64,000 nt of DNA from Saccharospirillum sp. (GTDB taxonomy: Bacteria > Pseudomonadota > Gammaproteobacteria > Pseudomonadales > Natronospirillaceae), in contig JAIUML010000003.1 in the NCBI GenBank assembly GCA_022565595.1, positions 186,001 through 250,000 of the forward strand. The letters are read 5' to 3'. The first letter of the stretch is position 1; each line of letters opens with the position of its first letter. Below, in pieces: positions 18,581-31,704 of the stretch. The position numbers and the translations under genes were made by a program. The notes under the pieces were generated by a model. It was not told the DNA's origin. It made no database searches and saw only the letters and a list, made by a program, of their open reading frames with translations.

Positions 18581-19255
18581 ATGTCGATAAAGGATTGGCC
18601 TGTGGGGGAGCGCCCGCGGGAAAAACTGCTGGCACAAGGGGCCAGCGCCCTCTCCGATGCTGAACTTCTGGCTATTTTCTTGCGTACCGGCTTGCCTGGT
18701 TTGAGTGCTGTGGATCTGGCGCGCCAGTTGTTGGCGCACTATGGCGGCCTGACGGCGCTTTTTTCGGCCGATCAAGCCCGCTTTTGTGAAGCCAGGGGGC
18801 TGGGCGAAGCGAAATTCGTTCAGCTTCAGGCTGTGCTGGAAATGAGTCGGCGTTATTTGCTGGATGATTTGCAAAGTGGGCCTTCGTTGACCTCGCCAGG
18901 AGAGACTCGCCAGTTTCTTTTGGCGCAAATGCGTGGCCTGCAGCATGAGGTCTTTGCCTGCATCTGGCTCGATAATCAACACCGGGTGCTTAGTTATGAG
19001 CCGCTCTTTACCGGGACCATAGATGGCGCTGCCGTCTACCCTCGGGAGGTAGTGCGCACAGCACTCAAGCACAATGCGGCGGCGGTGATTCTGGCGCACA
19101 ACCACCCTTCGGGTGTGGCCGAGCCCAGCCAGGCGGATCGACAGATTACCGACCGTCTGGTGAACTCCTTGAGTACCATCGATGTGCGCGTGCTTGATCA
19201 CATGGTGGTTGGCTCGGGCATGGTGGTCAGCTTCGCCGAGCGGGGTTGGCTTTAA
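18581..19255 (+). CDS. radC: RadC-family JAB-domain protein
   Basis: A 224-residue RadC protein. The N-terminal helix-hairpin-helix-like region ([20 protein letters not shown]) precedes a JAB/MPN metalloprotease-like domain with the metal motif [14 protein letters not shown] and the upstream Glu in the YPREVV segment. The original link to recombination repair was withdrawn, so its function is not settled. AAGGAA (18569-18574) is best spaced for the second of two adjacent ATGs, at 18581. In many relatives it adjoins coaBC; here the two are 9 kb apart. Confidence 0.92.
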   Translation: MSIKDWPVGERPREKLLAQGASALSDAELLAIFLRTGLPGLSAVDLARQLLAHYGGLTALFSADQARFCEARGLGEAKFVQLQAVLEMSRRYLLDDLQSGPSLTSPGETRQFLLAQMRGLQHEVFACIWLDNQHRVLSYEPLFTGTIDGAAVYPREVVRTALKHNAAAVILAHNHPSGVAEPSQADRQITDRLVNSLSTIDVRVLDHMVVGSGMVVSFAERGWL

Positions 19256-19264
19256 CAACAGCCA

Positions 19265-20371
19265 TTAACCATTGTGCACTCGCGCGTAGCCACCGGGCTG
19301 GTGTTCAATCCAGCCCGCCAATTCCAGTTCCAACAGGGGCTCCAGCAACTGGTGTGAGGCGCAGCCCAAGTGGTCGCTGAGTACGTCGAGCGGTTGCGGA
19401 TCGAGTGACAACAGTCCGAGCAATTGGCGTTGAGTATCAGGCAGGCTAGCGGGTACGGCGGTGATTGGCGTCCGCTCTGGCAGTTCGTAACCCGGCTGTA
19501 TGGATTGCAGCAGATCTCTGGCTTCGGTCAGCAGGTAGGCACCCTGTTGAATGAGCTGGTGACAGCCTTTGGCATTCGGGTTGTTGACGTCACCGGGCAG
19601 GGCGTAAACATCACGCCCCTGTTCCATGGCATGGTCAGCGGTAATCAATGAGCCACTGCGTTCAGCGGCTTCTACCACTATGACAGCGTGACTCAGACCG
19701 CTGATAATGCGATTGCGTCGTGGAAAGTGGCCGGCCTTGGGCTGTGTGCCCAATGGGTATTCGGAGACCAGAGCACCGCCCTGTTTGGCAATGTCCCGGA
19801 ACAAGGTTCTATTGGCCTTCGGGTAGACCACATCCACACCACAGCCCAGTATGGCAAGGGTATGGCCGCCCGCATCCAGCGCTCCCTGATGGGCGCAGCT
19901 GTCTATGCCGGCTGCACCACCACTGGTGACCACGAGATCAGTGGTGGTGATGCTTGCGGCCAGGTCGGCGGCTGTGCGGCGGGCACTCAGGGTGGCGTTG
20001 CGGCTGCCCACCATGGCGACCTGCGGCTGGCTCAGCAGTTCTGGGTCGCCATCTACCCAGAGCATCAAGGGTGCTTCGTCGATCTGCGCCAGCAGAGGTG
20101 GGTAGGCATCGCAGCGAAAGCTGACCAGGTGATGCCCGGGCTCCCTGGTCCATTCGAGTTGAGCGCAGGCCTGACGATGCACCGGGTGCTGTTCTCCCAG
20201 GTGATGAATTTCGCGCAGACGCTGCTTCAGTGCGTCAGGCAGGGGCCACTTCTGAGGTTGGGTGAAGAGGTCGTTCGGAGAGTCGACCAGGTTGAGCAGT
20301 GTTTGGCAGCGTCTTGTCCCAAGACCGGGGGTGAGTACCCACTTAAGCCATAGCAAGCGTTCGTCGTGCAC
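19265..20371 (-). CDS. dprA: DNA-processing protein DprA
   Basis: A 368-residue DprA/Smf protein that binds incoming single-stranded DNA and loads RecA during natural transformation. The Rossmann-like core shows VAMVGSRNATLSARR, VVTSGGAAGIDSCAHQGAL and LAILGCGVDVVYPKANRTLF, with a small winged-helix domain at the C-terminus. The start is GTG at 20371, six bases after AAGGAGG. It lies downstream of the LysM gene on the same strand and divergent from def, the order also seen in Pseudomonas. It converges on radC with a 9-base gap. Confidence 0.94.
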   Translation of the reverse strand: MHDERLLWLKWVLTPGLGTRRCQTLLNLVDSPNDLFTQPQKWPLPDALKQRLREIHHLGEQHPVHRQACAQLEWTREPGHHLVSFRCDAYPPLLAQIDEAPLMLWVDGDPELLSQPQVAMVGSRNATLSARRTAADLAASITTTDLVVTSGGAAGIDSCAHQGALDAGGHTLAILGCGVDVVYPKANRTLFRDIAKQGGALVSEYPLGTQPKAGHFPRRNRIISGLSHAVIVVEAAERSGSLITADHAMEQGRDVYALPGDVNNPNAKGCHQLIQQGAYLLTEARDLLQSIQPGYELPERTPITAVPASLPDTQRQLLGLLSLDPQPLDVLSDHLGCASHQLLEPLLELELAGWIEHQPGGYARVHNG

Positions 20372-20463
20372 GCAGGCCTCCTTGTCGTGAGGGTCGGCGG
20401 AATCCTTGCCGAGCCCTGGTGGTTGGTCAGTTTGTTAACGGCAATCCATCCGATTGCCGTTTA

Positions 20464-21537
20464 TTAAAACCCGGGAGACGACACCTGGTCACCCACAGAC
20501 ATGGGGCGGTCGGCTTCCAGAATAAGACCGTACGAAACCTTGTCGAACGTCCGAAACACCATCATCAGGCCCGCTCGAGCATCCGGTAGGCGCACTCGTT
20601 CATTGGTTTCAGGGTCGCGAATGATGCTGCCTGCTACAGATACCCGGAAGATGTTACCCGGCTCGATACCTTCGCGTTCGCCGCGGTTGATGATGACCAC
20701 ATCGAACTGGCCAATGCTGCGCACGCCACGGGCAACACGCAATATTTCACCCGTTACGCCATCAGGTGGCTCACTGGGGTAGAACACAGCTTCGAGCAGG
20801 GCTTCATCGGACGGCAGTAGGCGGTCCCGTAGTGCAATCTGCTGGTTGGAGCGCTGCAGGTTCAGCGTGGCGATTTCATTCTGATAAGCCGACAGGCGGG
20901 CCTGGCCTAATTCAATGGCTTCAAAGCCCAGGTTTTCGCGGGTGTCCGGGTCTATCAGGCGTTCGCCCTGACGGTAAACTTGAAAAGCGCGATTGTCGCC
21001 ATTGAAGTCACCGCGAGCGAAGATGGTATCGCCCGCGCCCATCAGCAAGCGGCCTTCGTCGCCACTGATGATGTAGGGGGCATTGCGTAGCATGGCCTCG
21101 TCAACGATGCGGTTGCCAGACAGGAAGCCATCGACGTATTCACGTGGAATGGCCGGTATGGCGCCCAGGATAGGGGTAACCCTGACGCTGGGTTGCAAGC
21201 GAACGAGGCCGCCTTCCATGTCGTCCGGAGAGACGCGAATGGTGCGTGCGTCTTCACCGCGCGAGATGGTGGTCAGGCGCTGTTCGCCGTCAATAAAGAC
21301 CAGCGCGATGATGTCGCCCGGGTAGATAAGGTGGGGGTTTTCGATCTGTGTGTTGATGTACCAGATGTCCTGCCAGCGCCAGGGGTCAGCCAGAAACATG
21401 TCGGCGATGTCCCACAGCGTATCGCCACGCTGCACAACGTAACGTTCAGGTACATCTTCGTTCAGGACAACTTCATCCGCCAAGGCGGATAGGCTGCCGA
21501 CACAGAGGAGGACGAGGGCTGCGATGAACTTCCTCAT
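20464..21537 (-). CDS. LysM-domain envelope protein
   Basis: A 357-residue secreted protein. Signal peptide about residues 1-18 (MRKFIAALVLLCVGSLSALA), then a LysM peptidoglycan-binding domain (about 30-85: YVVQRGDTLWDIADMFL to HLIYPGDIIAL). The rest is a beta-rich region of unknown function without a recognised catalytic motif. Its position between dprA and def is conserved in Pseudomonas-like genomes. The ATG at 21537 opens the signal peptide; a longer frame to 21624 adds an unlikely prefix. A 25-bp palindrome lies 64 bases upstream. Cell-wall attachment is supported; the precise role is not known. Confidence 0.87.
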   Translation of the reverse strand: MRKFIAALVLLCVGSLSALADEVVLNEDVPERYVVQRGDTLWDIADMFLADPWRWQDIWYINTQIENPHLIYPGDIIALVFIDGEQRLTTISRGEDARTIRVSPDDMEGGLVRLQPSVRVTPILGAIPAIPREYVDGFLSGNRIVDEAMLRNAPYIISGDEGRLLMGAGDTIFARGDFNGDNRAFQVYRQGERLIDPDTRENLGFEAIELGQARLSAYQNEIATLNLQRSNQQIALRDRLLPSDEALLEAVFYPSEPPDGVTGEILRVARGVRSIGQFDVVIINRGEREGIEPGNIFRVSVAGSIIRDPETNERVRLPDARAGLMMVFRTFDKVSYGLILEADRPMSVGDQVSSPGF

Positions 21538-21600
21538 GGCCTGATTCCCTATTCGAGTTCGAGTCAGCGACACCAAATGGATCGCTCGGTTAAATTCGGG

Positions 21601-21625
21601 AGTGTATTCTGTGACAGAATACACT
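21601..21625. promoter_or_regulatory. 25-bp palindrome upstream of the LysM gene
   Basis: AGTGTATTCTG-TGA-CAGAATACACT has perfect 11-base arms around 3 bases. It lies in the lysM/def divergent region, 64 bases before the LysM start. A regulator-binding site is the best guess; it does not match LexA or Fur consensus sites. A TGTATTCT half-site recurs near 21698. Confidence 0.45.
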
Positions 21626-21815
21626 TATGTCTAGAGTGACGACTTTTAGTTTAGCAGTCAATCGCTTGGCGGCACATCTTAAAGCCCACTCTTAGCTGTA
21701 TTCTACTGACTGACACCTCAAAAATGAGAGTGAGTTCACAAATACTGAGCCACTTTTGCACTGGCTGTTCAGCCAATTTGCCAATTTATGGACTTTATAC
21801 ACAGAGTTCATGGTC

Positions 21816-21846
21816 TTGAGAGAGGCTTATCCCGCTCCAATATAGT
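21816..21846 (+). promoter_or_regulatory. Possible promoter for def-fmt-rsmB
   Basis: TTGAGA (21816-21821) and TATAGT (21841-21846) resemble -35 and -10 boxes, but the 19-base spacer is longer than ideal. The position is right for the def transcript. Confidence 0.35.
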
Positions 21847-21889
21847 AGAATATGGCTAATATGGCAGTGAAGAAAGGCTAGCGCACACC

Positions 21890-22396
21890 ATGGCACAACT
21901 CGAAATACTGGAATTTCCGGACACTCGTTTACGCACCGTCGCCAAACCGGTGACTGAGGTAGACGATCGCATTCGCACCCTGGCTGCAGACATGCTCGAA
22001 ACCATGTACGCAGCACCCGGCATTGGCCTGGCGGCGAGCCAGGTGGATGTTCATGAGCGTGTCATCGTTGTCGATGTCTCTGAAGATCAGGATGATCCTC
22101 ATGTATTTATCAATCCTGAATACGAAAAGCTCGGTGAGCCGATTGAGTATCAGGAGGGCTGCCTGTCAGTGCCCGGCTTTTACGAGGTGGTTACCCGCTC
22201 AGACAAGATAAAGGTCTCAGCGCTCAACACCAAAGGCGAAACCTTCGAACTGGTCGCCGAGGGCCTGTTGGCGATCTGCATTCAGCATGAGATTGACCAC
22301 CTCGACGGCAAACTCTTCGTCGATTATCTCTCAAATCTCAAGCGCACCCGCATCCGCAAGAAGCTGGAAAAACAGCACAAGATGGCGGTGTCCTGA
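21890..22396 (+). CDS. def: Peptide deformylase
   Basis: A 168-residue metalloenzyme that removes the formyl group from nascent N-terminal Met. The three motifs are visible: GIGLAASQV (motif I, near residue 44), EGCLSVPG (motif II, metal-binding Cys) and QHEIDHLDG (motif III, two His ligands and catalytic Glu). Motif I has Ser where most deformylases have Pro (GLAAPQ), a modest oddity. It starts a tight run with fmt (3-base gap) and rsmB, the usual order. Confidence 0.96.
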   Translation: MAQLEILEFPDTRLRTVAKPVTEVDDRIRTLAADMLETMYAAPGIGLAASQVDVHERVIVVDVSEDQDDPHVFINPEYEKLGEPIEYQEGCLSVPGFYEVVTRSDKIKVSALNTKGETFELVAEGLLAICIQHEIDHLDGKLFVDYLSNLKRTRIRKKLEKQHKMAVS

Positions 22397-22399
22397 GGC

Positions 22400-23365
22400 A
22401 TGGCGCTGAAGGTTATTTTTGCCGGAACGCCGGAATTTGCCGCTCGCCATCTTCAAGCCCTGATCGACAGCCAACACCACCAGGTGGTCGCCGTTTACAG
22501 CCAGCCGGATCGTCCCGCCGGTCGCGGCCGCAAGCTGACGGCTTCGCCAGTCAAGGCGGTAGCACTTGAGGCGGGGCTGCCAGTCTACCAACCCACCTCC
22601 TTCAAGGAACCCGGCGCGCTGGAGCAACTGGCTGCGCTGGAAGCGGACATCATGGTCGTCGTGGCTTATGGGTTGCTGCTGCCGCAATCCGTTCTGGATA
22701 CTCCCCGCCTCGGTTGCATCAACGTCCATGCTTCGCTGTTGCCACGCTGGCGCGGCGCAGCACCCATTCATCGCGCTTTGCTCGCAGGTGATGAACGCAC
22801 CGGTGTCACCATCATGCAGATGGACAAAGGCCTCGATACCGGCGACATGCTGCTCAAGGCCGAATGCACCATCGAACAAAGTGACACCAGTGCCAGCTTG
22901 CACGACAAGTTGATCGAGCTCGGTTGCCCGGCCCTGGTTGAAGCACTCAACGGCCTTGAAGTAGGCACCTTGAAGCCGGAACGGCAGGACGATGCACTCG
23001 CTACCTACGCCCATAAACTGGTGAAAACCGAAGGCGAGATAGACTGGCAGCAGAGCGCCACAGCCATCCATCGACAGATTCGCGGCCTCACACCCTGGCC
23101 AGGCGCCTACACAGAATGGCAAGGTCAGACCGTGCGCATTCACCAGGCAAAAGCCCTGGCTGCAACCAGCCCGAAAACACCAGGCAGCCTGGTAGCGCTC
23201 AAGCCCGAAGGCATCGAAGTCGCCACCGGCGACGGCCTGCTGAGCATCGAACAACTGCAACTGCCCGGCAAAAAAGCCATGCCTGCCGCCGATGTGCTCA
23301 ACGCCCGCCGTCAGGCCTTTGAACAGGCGCCCTCTTTCGGCCCCGCCCCCACAGGAAACTCATGA
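22400..23365 (+). CDS. fmt: Methionyl-tRNA formyltransferase
   Basis: A 321-residue enzyme that formylates the initiator Met-tRNA using 10-formyltetrahydrofolate. The N-terminal Rossmann domain begins [17 protein letters not shown]; the catalytic region has the Asn-His-Asp set around [20 protein letters not shown] and the following [17 protein letters not shown]. The C-terminal OB-like domain (from about 205) binds tRNA. The stop overlaps the rsmB start by 4 bp. Confidence 0.96.
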   Translation: MALKVIFAGTPEFAARHLQALIDSQHHQVVAVYSQPDRPAGRGRKLTASPVKAVALEAGLPVYQPTSFKEPGALEQLAALEADIMVVVAYGLLLPQSVLDTPRLGCINVHASLLPRWRGAAPIHRALLAGDERTGVTIMQMDKGLDTGDMLLKAECTIEQSDTSASLHDKLIELGCPALVEALNGLEVGTLKPERQDDALATYAHKLVKTEGEIDWQQSATAIHRQIRGLTPWPGAYTEWQGQTVRIHQAKALAATSPKTPGSLVALKPEGIEVATGDGLLSIEQLQLPGKKAMPAADVLNARRQAFEQAPSFGPAPTGNS

Positions 23366-24651
23366 ACAACCCACGCACGCTCGCCGCCTATACACTGATG
23401 CAGGTGGCTGATTCTGGTCGCTCGCTGAACGACCTGCTGCCGCATTACCGCGAGCAGCTCGATGAAGCCGATCGCGGCCTCTATCAGCAACTGGTGTATG
23501 GCAGCGTGCGATATTACCTGTCGCTCGATGAACTCAGTCGCAAGCTGCTCGAGAAACCCATCAAGCGCAAAGAACGCATCGTACAAATGCTGCTGATGAT
23601 TGGCCTCTACCAGCTCTGGCAGCTCGACATCCCCGAACACGCCATCATCAACGAAACCGTCGACGCCACCAAACCACTAAAAAAGCCCTGGGCCAAAGGC
23701 CTGCTTAATGCCGCCATGCGCCGCTTTCAGCGCGAGCGTGAGATCCTGCTGCCCAAATTACAGAACCAGGCCGGCTTTCCCGGCTGGCTGACGCGCAGCC
23801 TGAGGCAGGACTACCCGGACCACTGGCAGGCCATCATGGCCGAATGCAACCAGCAAGGCCCGATGACGCTCAGAGTCAACCTGGCCCGCCAGAGCCGCAA
23901 TGCCTGGCTCGCCAGGGCCGATGCCGCCGGCCTCGAAGTCACCCCGAGCGACGTGACCCCAACCGCCGTCACCCTCGCCCAGGCGACAGGTGTGTTGATG
24001 ATTCCAGGCTTCAGCGAAGGCGAAGTCAGCGTCCAGGACGAAGCCGCGCAACAATGCGCCCTATTACTCGCACCGCAAAAAGGCGAACGCCTGCTCGATG
24101 CCTGCGCCGCCCCCGGAGGCAAAACCGGCCACCTGCTCGAAGCGGCGGACATCGACCTCACCGCCCTCGACATCGACGCCAAACGCCTCGAACGCGTCCA
24201 GGAAAACCTCGACCGCCTGCAACTCAAGGCCACCCTGAAAGCGGCCGACGCCAGCGATCTCAGCGATTGGTGGGACAAGACCCCGTACGACGCCATCCTG
24301 CTCGACGCCCCCTGCTCTGGCACCGGCGTCATCCGCCGTCACCCCGACATCAAGCTGCTGCGCCGCCCGAAAGACATCGACTTCCTCGCCGAAGTCCAGG
24401 CCACCATGCTTAAACAGCTTTGGCGCGCACTCAAACCCGGCGGACGCCTGCTCTACGCCACCTGCTCCATTCTGCAAAAAGAAAACAGCCAGCAGATCGA
24501 ACGCTTCATGGCTCAAAACCCCGATGCGGAGCTGCAAAGCCTGCCAATCACAGGTGACGCTGAGGTCCCATTCGGGGTACAGTGGCTGCCAAAATCAGGC
24601 GGCCATGACGGGTTTTATTTTGCTTTGTTGCACAAGGCAACCACCGCATAA
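23362..24651 (+). CDS. rsmB: 16S rRNA (cytosine 967-C5)-methyltransferase
   Basis: A 429-residue enzyme of the Sun/RsmB family. The N-terminal NusB-like helical domain (about 1-140) is followed by a SAM-dependent Rossmann domain: [16 protein letters not shown] (SAM loop), [16 protein letters not shown] with one catalytic Cys, and [13 protein letters not shown] with the nucleophile Cys. It methylates C967 of 16S rRNA. It is coupled to fmt by a 4-bp overlap. Confidence 0.95.
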   Translation: MNNPRTLAAYTLMQVADSGRSLNDLLPHYREQLDEADRGLYQQLVYGSVRYYLSLDELSRKLLEKPIKRKERIVQMLLMIGLYQLWQLDIPEHAIINETVDATKPLKKPWAKGLLNAAMRRFQREREILLPKLQNQAGFPGWLTRSLRQDYPDHWQAIMAECNQQGPMTLRVNLARQSRNAWLARADAAGLEVTPSDVTPTAVTLAQATGVLMIPGFSEGEVSVQDEAAQQCALLLAPQKGERLLDACAAPGGKTGHLLEAADIDLTALDIDAKRLERVQENLDRLQLKATLKAADASDLSDWWDKTPYDAILLDAPCSGTGVIRRHPDIKLLRRPKDIDFLAEVQATMLKQLWRALKPGGRLLYATCSILQKENSQQIERFMAQNPDAELQSLPITGDAEVPFGVQWLPKSGGHDGFYFALLHKATTA

Positions 24652-24819
24652 ACCAGGTAGGCTTTTATAGGGCTGGCCCGCAGCATCCTTGCTACGGACT
24701 CCCTTGATGGGTACATCAGGATCAGTCGCTCAAATTGCTGCAACTCCAAAACTTGAGTTAGTAAATTGTTTTTTTGATGGCATATTGTTGGCGGTGTTGA
24801 AGAATTAGCCTTGGATGCT

Positions 24820-24908
24820 GGGTAGGCTCATCCGGGGTAGCCTGCAGCATGGATGCTGCAGCCTAGGCCCCATGGACGGGTGCACGCCGACCCCGGAGGA
24901 GCCTACCC
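24820..24908. repeat. Nested inverted-repeat element, REP-like
   Basis: Nineteen-base arms (24820-24838 and 24890-24908) pair with a single mismatch and enclose a second perfect inverted repeat (CTGCAGCAT at 24842-24850, ATGCTGCAG at 24853-24861). The element fills much of the 316-base rsmB-trkA gap. It resembles intergenic palindromic repeats or a miniature mobile element. A diverged piece of similar sequence is near 24680-24720. I saw no second full copy in the window. Confidence 0.55.
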
Positions 24909-24967
24909 GGTAGCCAAGGCGGACCACTGCCAGAGTATTCAGACCAATCAGCGTCAAAGGAAACTGC

Positions 24968-26344
24968 GTGAAAATCATTCTGTTGGGAGCAGGTCAGGTG
25001 GGCACCAGCCTGGCGGAAAACCTGGCCAGTGAGAACAACGACATCACCATGGTCGACACCAATGCCGACCGCCTGCGTGATCTTCAGGATCGGCTGGACA
25101 TTCGAACCGTCCATGGTGTCGCCTCCTGGCCCCCCGTCCTGGAACAGGCCGGAGTTGAAGACGCCGATTTGTTGATTGCTGTCACCAACAGTGATGAAGT
25201 CAACATGATCGCCTGTCAGATCGCCTACAGCCTGTACCGCACGCCGACCAAAATAGCCCGCATCCGAGCCACTCAGTACATCGATCACAAAGAGAGACTG
25301 TTCAAACCCGACAACGTGCCCGTGGATGTATTAATCAGCCCGGAACAGCTGGTGACGGACTATGTGCAGCGCCTGGTGGAGACACCCGGCGCACTTCAGG
25401 TGCTGGATTTCGCCGACAAGAAACTGCAATTGGTCGCAGTGAAGGCCTATCACGGAGGGCCTCTGGTCGGGCAGGAACTGCGTTTTTTGAAGCAACACAT
25501 GCCTTCAGTGAAAACGCGAGTGGCCGCCATTTTCCGCAAGGATCGACCCATTACCCCCCAGGGCTCAACCGTCATTGAAGCCGAAGACGAAGTGTTCTTT
25601 ATTGCCGGTCGAAACGACATTCGCGCGGTGATGAGCGAGTTGCGACGCAAGGAGAAGAATTACAAACGCGTCATCATTGCTGGCGGCGGTAACATCGGCT
25701 ATCGGCTGGCAAAAAGCCTGGAAAGAAATTACTCGGTCAAGATCATCGAACACAACGAAAATCGCTGTCGCCTGCTCAGTGAAAGTCTGAGCCGTACCGT
25801 CGTGTTGCGCGGCGATGCATCGGATCAGGATTTATTGCTCGACGAGAACATCGAAGACACCGATATCTTCCTGGCACTGACCAACGACGACGAAGCCAAT
25901 ATCATGGCTTCCTTGTTGGCCAAACGCCTCGGCGCGCGCAAGGTGATGACGTTGATCAACAACTCGGCCTATGTGGACCTGGTACAAGGCGGTGAGATCG
26001 ATGTCGCCATTTCGCCCTCGCAGACCACCATTGGCAGTCTGCTGACCCATGTTCGCCGAGGCGATATCGTGAACGTGCACTCATTGCGCCGGGGTGCTGC
26101 CGAGGCGATTGAAGCGATCGCCCACGGTGACCGAAAATCGTCAAAAGTGGTTGGCCGGGCAATTGAGGATATTGACCTGCCAGAGGGCTGCACCATCGGC
26201 GCCATTGTTCGCAACGAGGAAGTCCTGATGGCCAATGATGATCTGGTCATAGAACCGGATGATCACGTCATCCTGTTTTTGATCGACAAGCGACGCATCA
26301 AGGACGTTGAACGTCTGTTCCAGGTCGGCCTGACCTTTTTCTAA
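24968..26344 (+). CDS. trkA: Trk potassium uptake regulatory subunit TrkA
   Basis: A 458-residue cytoplasmic protein with two RCK modules. Each has a Rossmann NAD-binding domain ([17 protein letters not shown] at the start, [17 protein letters not shown] near residue 235) followed by a TrkA_C domain. It gates the TrkH channel in response to nucleotides. The start is GTG, preceded by AAAGGAAA. trkH follows after 17 bases. The rsmB-trkA neighbourhood is conserved. Confidence 0.95.
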   Translation: MKIILLGAGQVGTSLAENLASENNDITMVDTNADRLRDLQDRLDIRTVHGVASWPPVLEQAGVEDADLLIAVTNSDEVNMIACQIAYSLYRTPTKIARIRATQYIDHKERLFKPDNVPVDVLISPEQLVTDYVQRLVETPGALQVLDFADKKLQLVAVKAYHGGPLVGQELRFLKQHMPSVKTRVAAIFRKDRPITPQGSTVIEAEDEVFFIAGRNDIRAVMSELRRKEKNYKRVIIAGGGNIGYRLAKSLERNYSVKIIEHNENRCRLLSESLSRTVVLRGDASDQDLLLDENIEDTDIFLALTNDDEANIMASLLAKRLGARKVMTLINNSAYVDLVQGGEIDVAISPSQTTIGSLLTHVRRGDIVNVHSLRRGAAEAIEAIAHGDRKSSKVVGRAIEDIDLPEGCTIGAIVRNEEVLMANDDLVIEPDDHVILFLIDKRRIKDVERLFQVGLTFF

Positions 26345-26361
26345 CGGAGTAGCCAGACGCC

Positions 26362-27810
26362 ATGCATTACAGTATCACCATCAAGGTTCTGGGCTTGCTG
26401 TTGATGGTGTTCAGCCTGTCGATGTTGCCAGCCGTGGTGGTCTCCTTCATTTACGAAGACGGCATTCACAACGCCTTTATCTACGGCTTTATCATTGTTC
26501 TGGCGATTGGTTTTCTGGTCTGGTTGCCGGTGCGCCATCGCAAGCGAGAAATGCGCACGCGCGAAGGCTTTATCATTGTTGTAATGTTCTGGGTGGTGCT
26601 GGGCTTTGCCGGCGCCGTGCCCATTCACCTGGCGCCAACGGCCACTACCACCTTTACCGACGCCTTTTTCGAGAGTTTTTCCGGCCTGACCACCACCGGC
26701 GCAACGGTGCTCTATGGTCTGGATGATTTGCCCAAAAGCATTCTGTTCTACCGTCAGCAACTGCAATGGATGGGCGGTATGGGCATCATCGTATTGGCAG
26801 TGGCGGTATTGCCCATGCTCGGCATTGGTGGCATGCAGTTGTACCGGGCAGAAACGCCAGGGCCCATGAAAGACAACAAGCTCACCCCGCGCATCGCCGA
26901 GACGGCCAAAGCGCTGTGGTACATCTACCTCGGCCTGACCTCCGCCTGCGCCCTGGCATACTGGTTGGCGGGCATGACGCCCTTTGATGCCATAGCACAC
27001 TCCTTTTCGACCGTCGCAATCGGCGGCTATTCCACCTATGACGCCAGCATTGGCCACTTCGATAGTGTGGCCGTCGAGTTGATCTGTGTGTTCTTTATGT
27101 TGTTGTCGGCGGCGAACTTCGGGCTGCATTTTGTGGTGTTCCGTAGCCGCAATTTCAAACCCTACCTCAAGGATCCGGAATACCTCTTTTTCCTTGGTAT
27201 AACCCTGCTGTTGGTCATGATGGTAGTGTCCGTACTCTGGGTGACACAGACTTACAGTGCCTTTGATGGCCTGCGCTACGGCCTGTTCATGTCGGTGTCG
27301 GTGTTGACCACCACCGGCTTCGGTAATGCGGATTTTGCCTCCTGGCCATTGTTTCTACCCTTCATGCTGATCATGGCCGCTTTTATGGGCGGCTGTGCCG
27401 GCTCCACAGCTGGTGGCATAAAGGCGATTCGGGCCATGCTGCTGATCAAGCAGGGTGCGCGCGAGATCAAACGTCTGATTCACCCGACGGGCGTTTTCCC
27501 GGTCAAGGTGGGGCGCCGGCCGATCAGCAATCGCGTAATCGATGCCGTGTGGGGCTTTTTCAGCGCCTACATCGTGGCTTATGGTCTATTGATGTTTGCC
27601 CTGCTGGCGACCGGGCTGGACTTCATCACCAGCTGGTCTGCCGTTGGTGCCAGTTTGAACAACCTCGGCCCCGGCCTCGGCGACGTCGCCGCCAACTATG
27701 CCAGCATTCCGGATCCGGCCAAGTGGCTGCTGTGTTTCGCCATGTTGCTGGGGCGCCTGGAAGTGTTTACCTTGCTGGTGTTGTTTTCACCCCATTTTTG
27801 GCGGCGGTGA
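26362..27810 (+). CDS. trkH: Trk potassium transporter TrkH
   Basis: A 482-residue inner-membrane channel protein with four helix-pore-helix repeats. Selectivity-filter-like segments include SGLTTTGATVL, VAIGGYSTYDAS, SVSVLTTTGFGNADF and VGASLNNLGPGLGDV. It forms a dimer gated by the TrkA ring and takes up potassium. Length is normal. It directly follows trkA in the same operon. Confidence 0.95.
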   Translation: MHYSITIKVLGLLLMVFSLSMLPAVVVSFIYEDGIHNAFIYGFIIVLAIGFLVWLPVRHRKREMRTREGFIIVVMFWVVLGFAGAVPIHLAPTATTTFTDAFFESFSGLTTTGATVLYGLDDLPKSILFYRQQLQWMGGMGIIVLAVAVLPMLGIGGMQLYRAETPGPMKDNKLTPRIAETAKALWYIYLGLTSACALAYWLAGMTPFDAIAHSFSTVAIGGYSTYDASIGHFDSVAVELICVFFMLLSAANFGLHFVVFRSRNFKPYLKDPEYLFFLGITLLLVMMVVSVLWVTQTYSAFDGLRYGLFMSVSVLTTTGFGNADFASWPLFLPFMLIMAAFMGGCAGSTAGGIKAIRAMLLIKQGAREIKRLIHPTGVFPVKVGRRPISNRVIDAVWGFFSAYIVAYGLLMFALLATGLDFITSWSAVGASLNNLGPGLGDVAANYASIPDPAKWLLCFAMLLGRLEVFTLLVLFSPHFWRR

Positions 27811-27825
27811 AAGCCCAACCCCCAA

Positions 27826-27854
27826 GTGACCCCACCAGCCACCCTATGTATAAT
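27826..27854 (+). promoter_or_regulatory. Predicted promoter for glyQS
   Basis: GTGACC (27826-27831) and a consensus TATAAT (27849-27854) are separated by 17 bases. They lie between the trkH stop and the glyQ start, 44 bases before the GTG. Confidence 0.6.
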
Positions 27855-27897
27855 GCGCCGTTCCGAATTCGACCACATCACGATCAGGATGCGCACC

Positions 27898-28853
27898 GTG
27901 ACCGAACAGACTTCACCGAATCCACAGACCTTTCAGGGCCTGATTTTGACCCTGCAGCAGTACTGGGCCGATCAGGGCTGTGTGATACTGCAGCCACTCG
28001 ATATGGAAGTGGGCGCGGGAACCAGCCATCCGGCCACCTTCCTGCGCGCCATTGGCCCGGAAACCTGGAACGTGGCTTACGTTCAGCCCTCACGCCGCCC
28101 GACCGATGGCCGCTACGGTGAAAACCCGAACCGCCTGCAGCACTACTACCAGTATCAGGTCATCCTGAAGCCGAACCCGAGCAACTTTCAGGAGCTTTAC
28201 CTGGGCTCGCTCAAGGCCATTGGCATTGACCCCCTGGTGCACGACATCCGCTTTGTGGAAGACAACTGGGAAAACCCGACCCTGGGTGCCTGGGGCCTTG
28301 GCTGGGAAATCTGGCTCAATGGCATGGAGGTGACTCAGTTCACCTACTTCCAGCAGGTGGGTGGCATTGAATGTTACCCGGTCTCCGGTGAACTGACCTA
28401 TGGCCTCGAACGCCTGGCCATGTACATCCAGGACGTCGACAACGTCTACGACCTGGTTTGGACCATCGGCCCGGATGGCACCAAGGTGACCTATGGTGAT
28501 GTCTATCTGCAAAACGAGATTGAACAATCGACCTACAACTTTGAGTACGCCGATGTGGAGCAACTGTTCCGTCAGTTTGCCTATCATGAAGCAGAGGCCA
28601 GAAAGCTGATCGACGCCAACCTGCCTTTGCCTGCCTATGAACAGATTCTCAAGGCTGGCCACACCTTCAACCTGCTTGACGCACGTCACGCCATTTCGGT
28701 CACCGAGCGTCAGCGTTACATCCTGCAAATCCGCACCCTGTCTCGCGCCGTTGCCCAGGCCTACTACGAGGCGCGCAAAGCGCTCGGCTTCCCGATGGCC
28801 CCGCCCGAATTGCGAGACGAGATCCTCAGTGCCGACAGCAAGGAACAGAGCGA

Positions 28854-28857
<4 letters not shown>
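27898..28857 (+). CDS. glyQ: Glycyl-tRNA synthetase alpha subunit
   Basis: A 319-residue catalytic subunit of the alpha2-beta2 class II glycyl-tRNA synthetase. It begins with the family stretch [18 protein letters not shown] and has [20 protein letters not shown] (motif 1/2 region) and [19 protein letters not shown]. The GTG start at 27898 has AGGA eight bases upstream and matches the usual N-terminal length. An ATG at 27889 is possible but has its AGG directly against it. It overlaps glyS by 4 bp. Confidence 0.95.
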
Positions 28858-31641
<2,784 letters not shown>

Positions 31642-31651
31642 CGTTTAGACG

Positions 31652-31695
31652 GCCTTTCAATGCCAGGACCACTTGTGGTAATGGCAATGAAAGGC
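31652..31695. terminator. Nested inverted repeat between convergent gmk and hisC
   Basis: GCCTTTCAATGCCA (31652-31665) and TGGCAATGAAAGGC (31682-31695) pair with one mismatch and enclose CCAC-TT-GTGG. Its place between convergent stops suggests a bidirectional terminator, though no long T-run is present. Confidence 0.5.
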
Positions 31696-31704
31696 AATAA
31701 CCAA

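Noticed and set aside
18581-19255. RadC as a JAB partner of the MoaD-like protein
   Set aside because: JAB-domain proteins can process ubiquitin-like tails, but radC is 16 kb away in a different conserved context.
22331-23260. A 309-codon open frame antisense to fmt
   Set aside because: fmt motifs occupy the region; the antisense product looks like a shadow.
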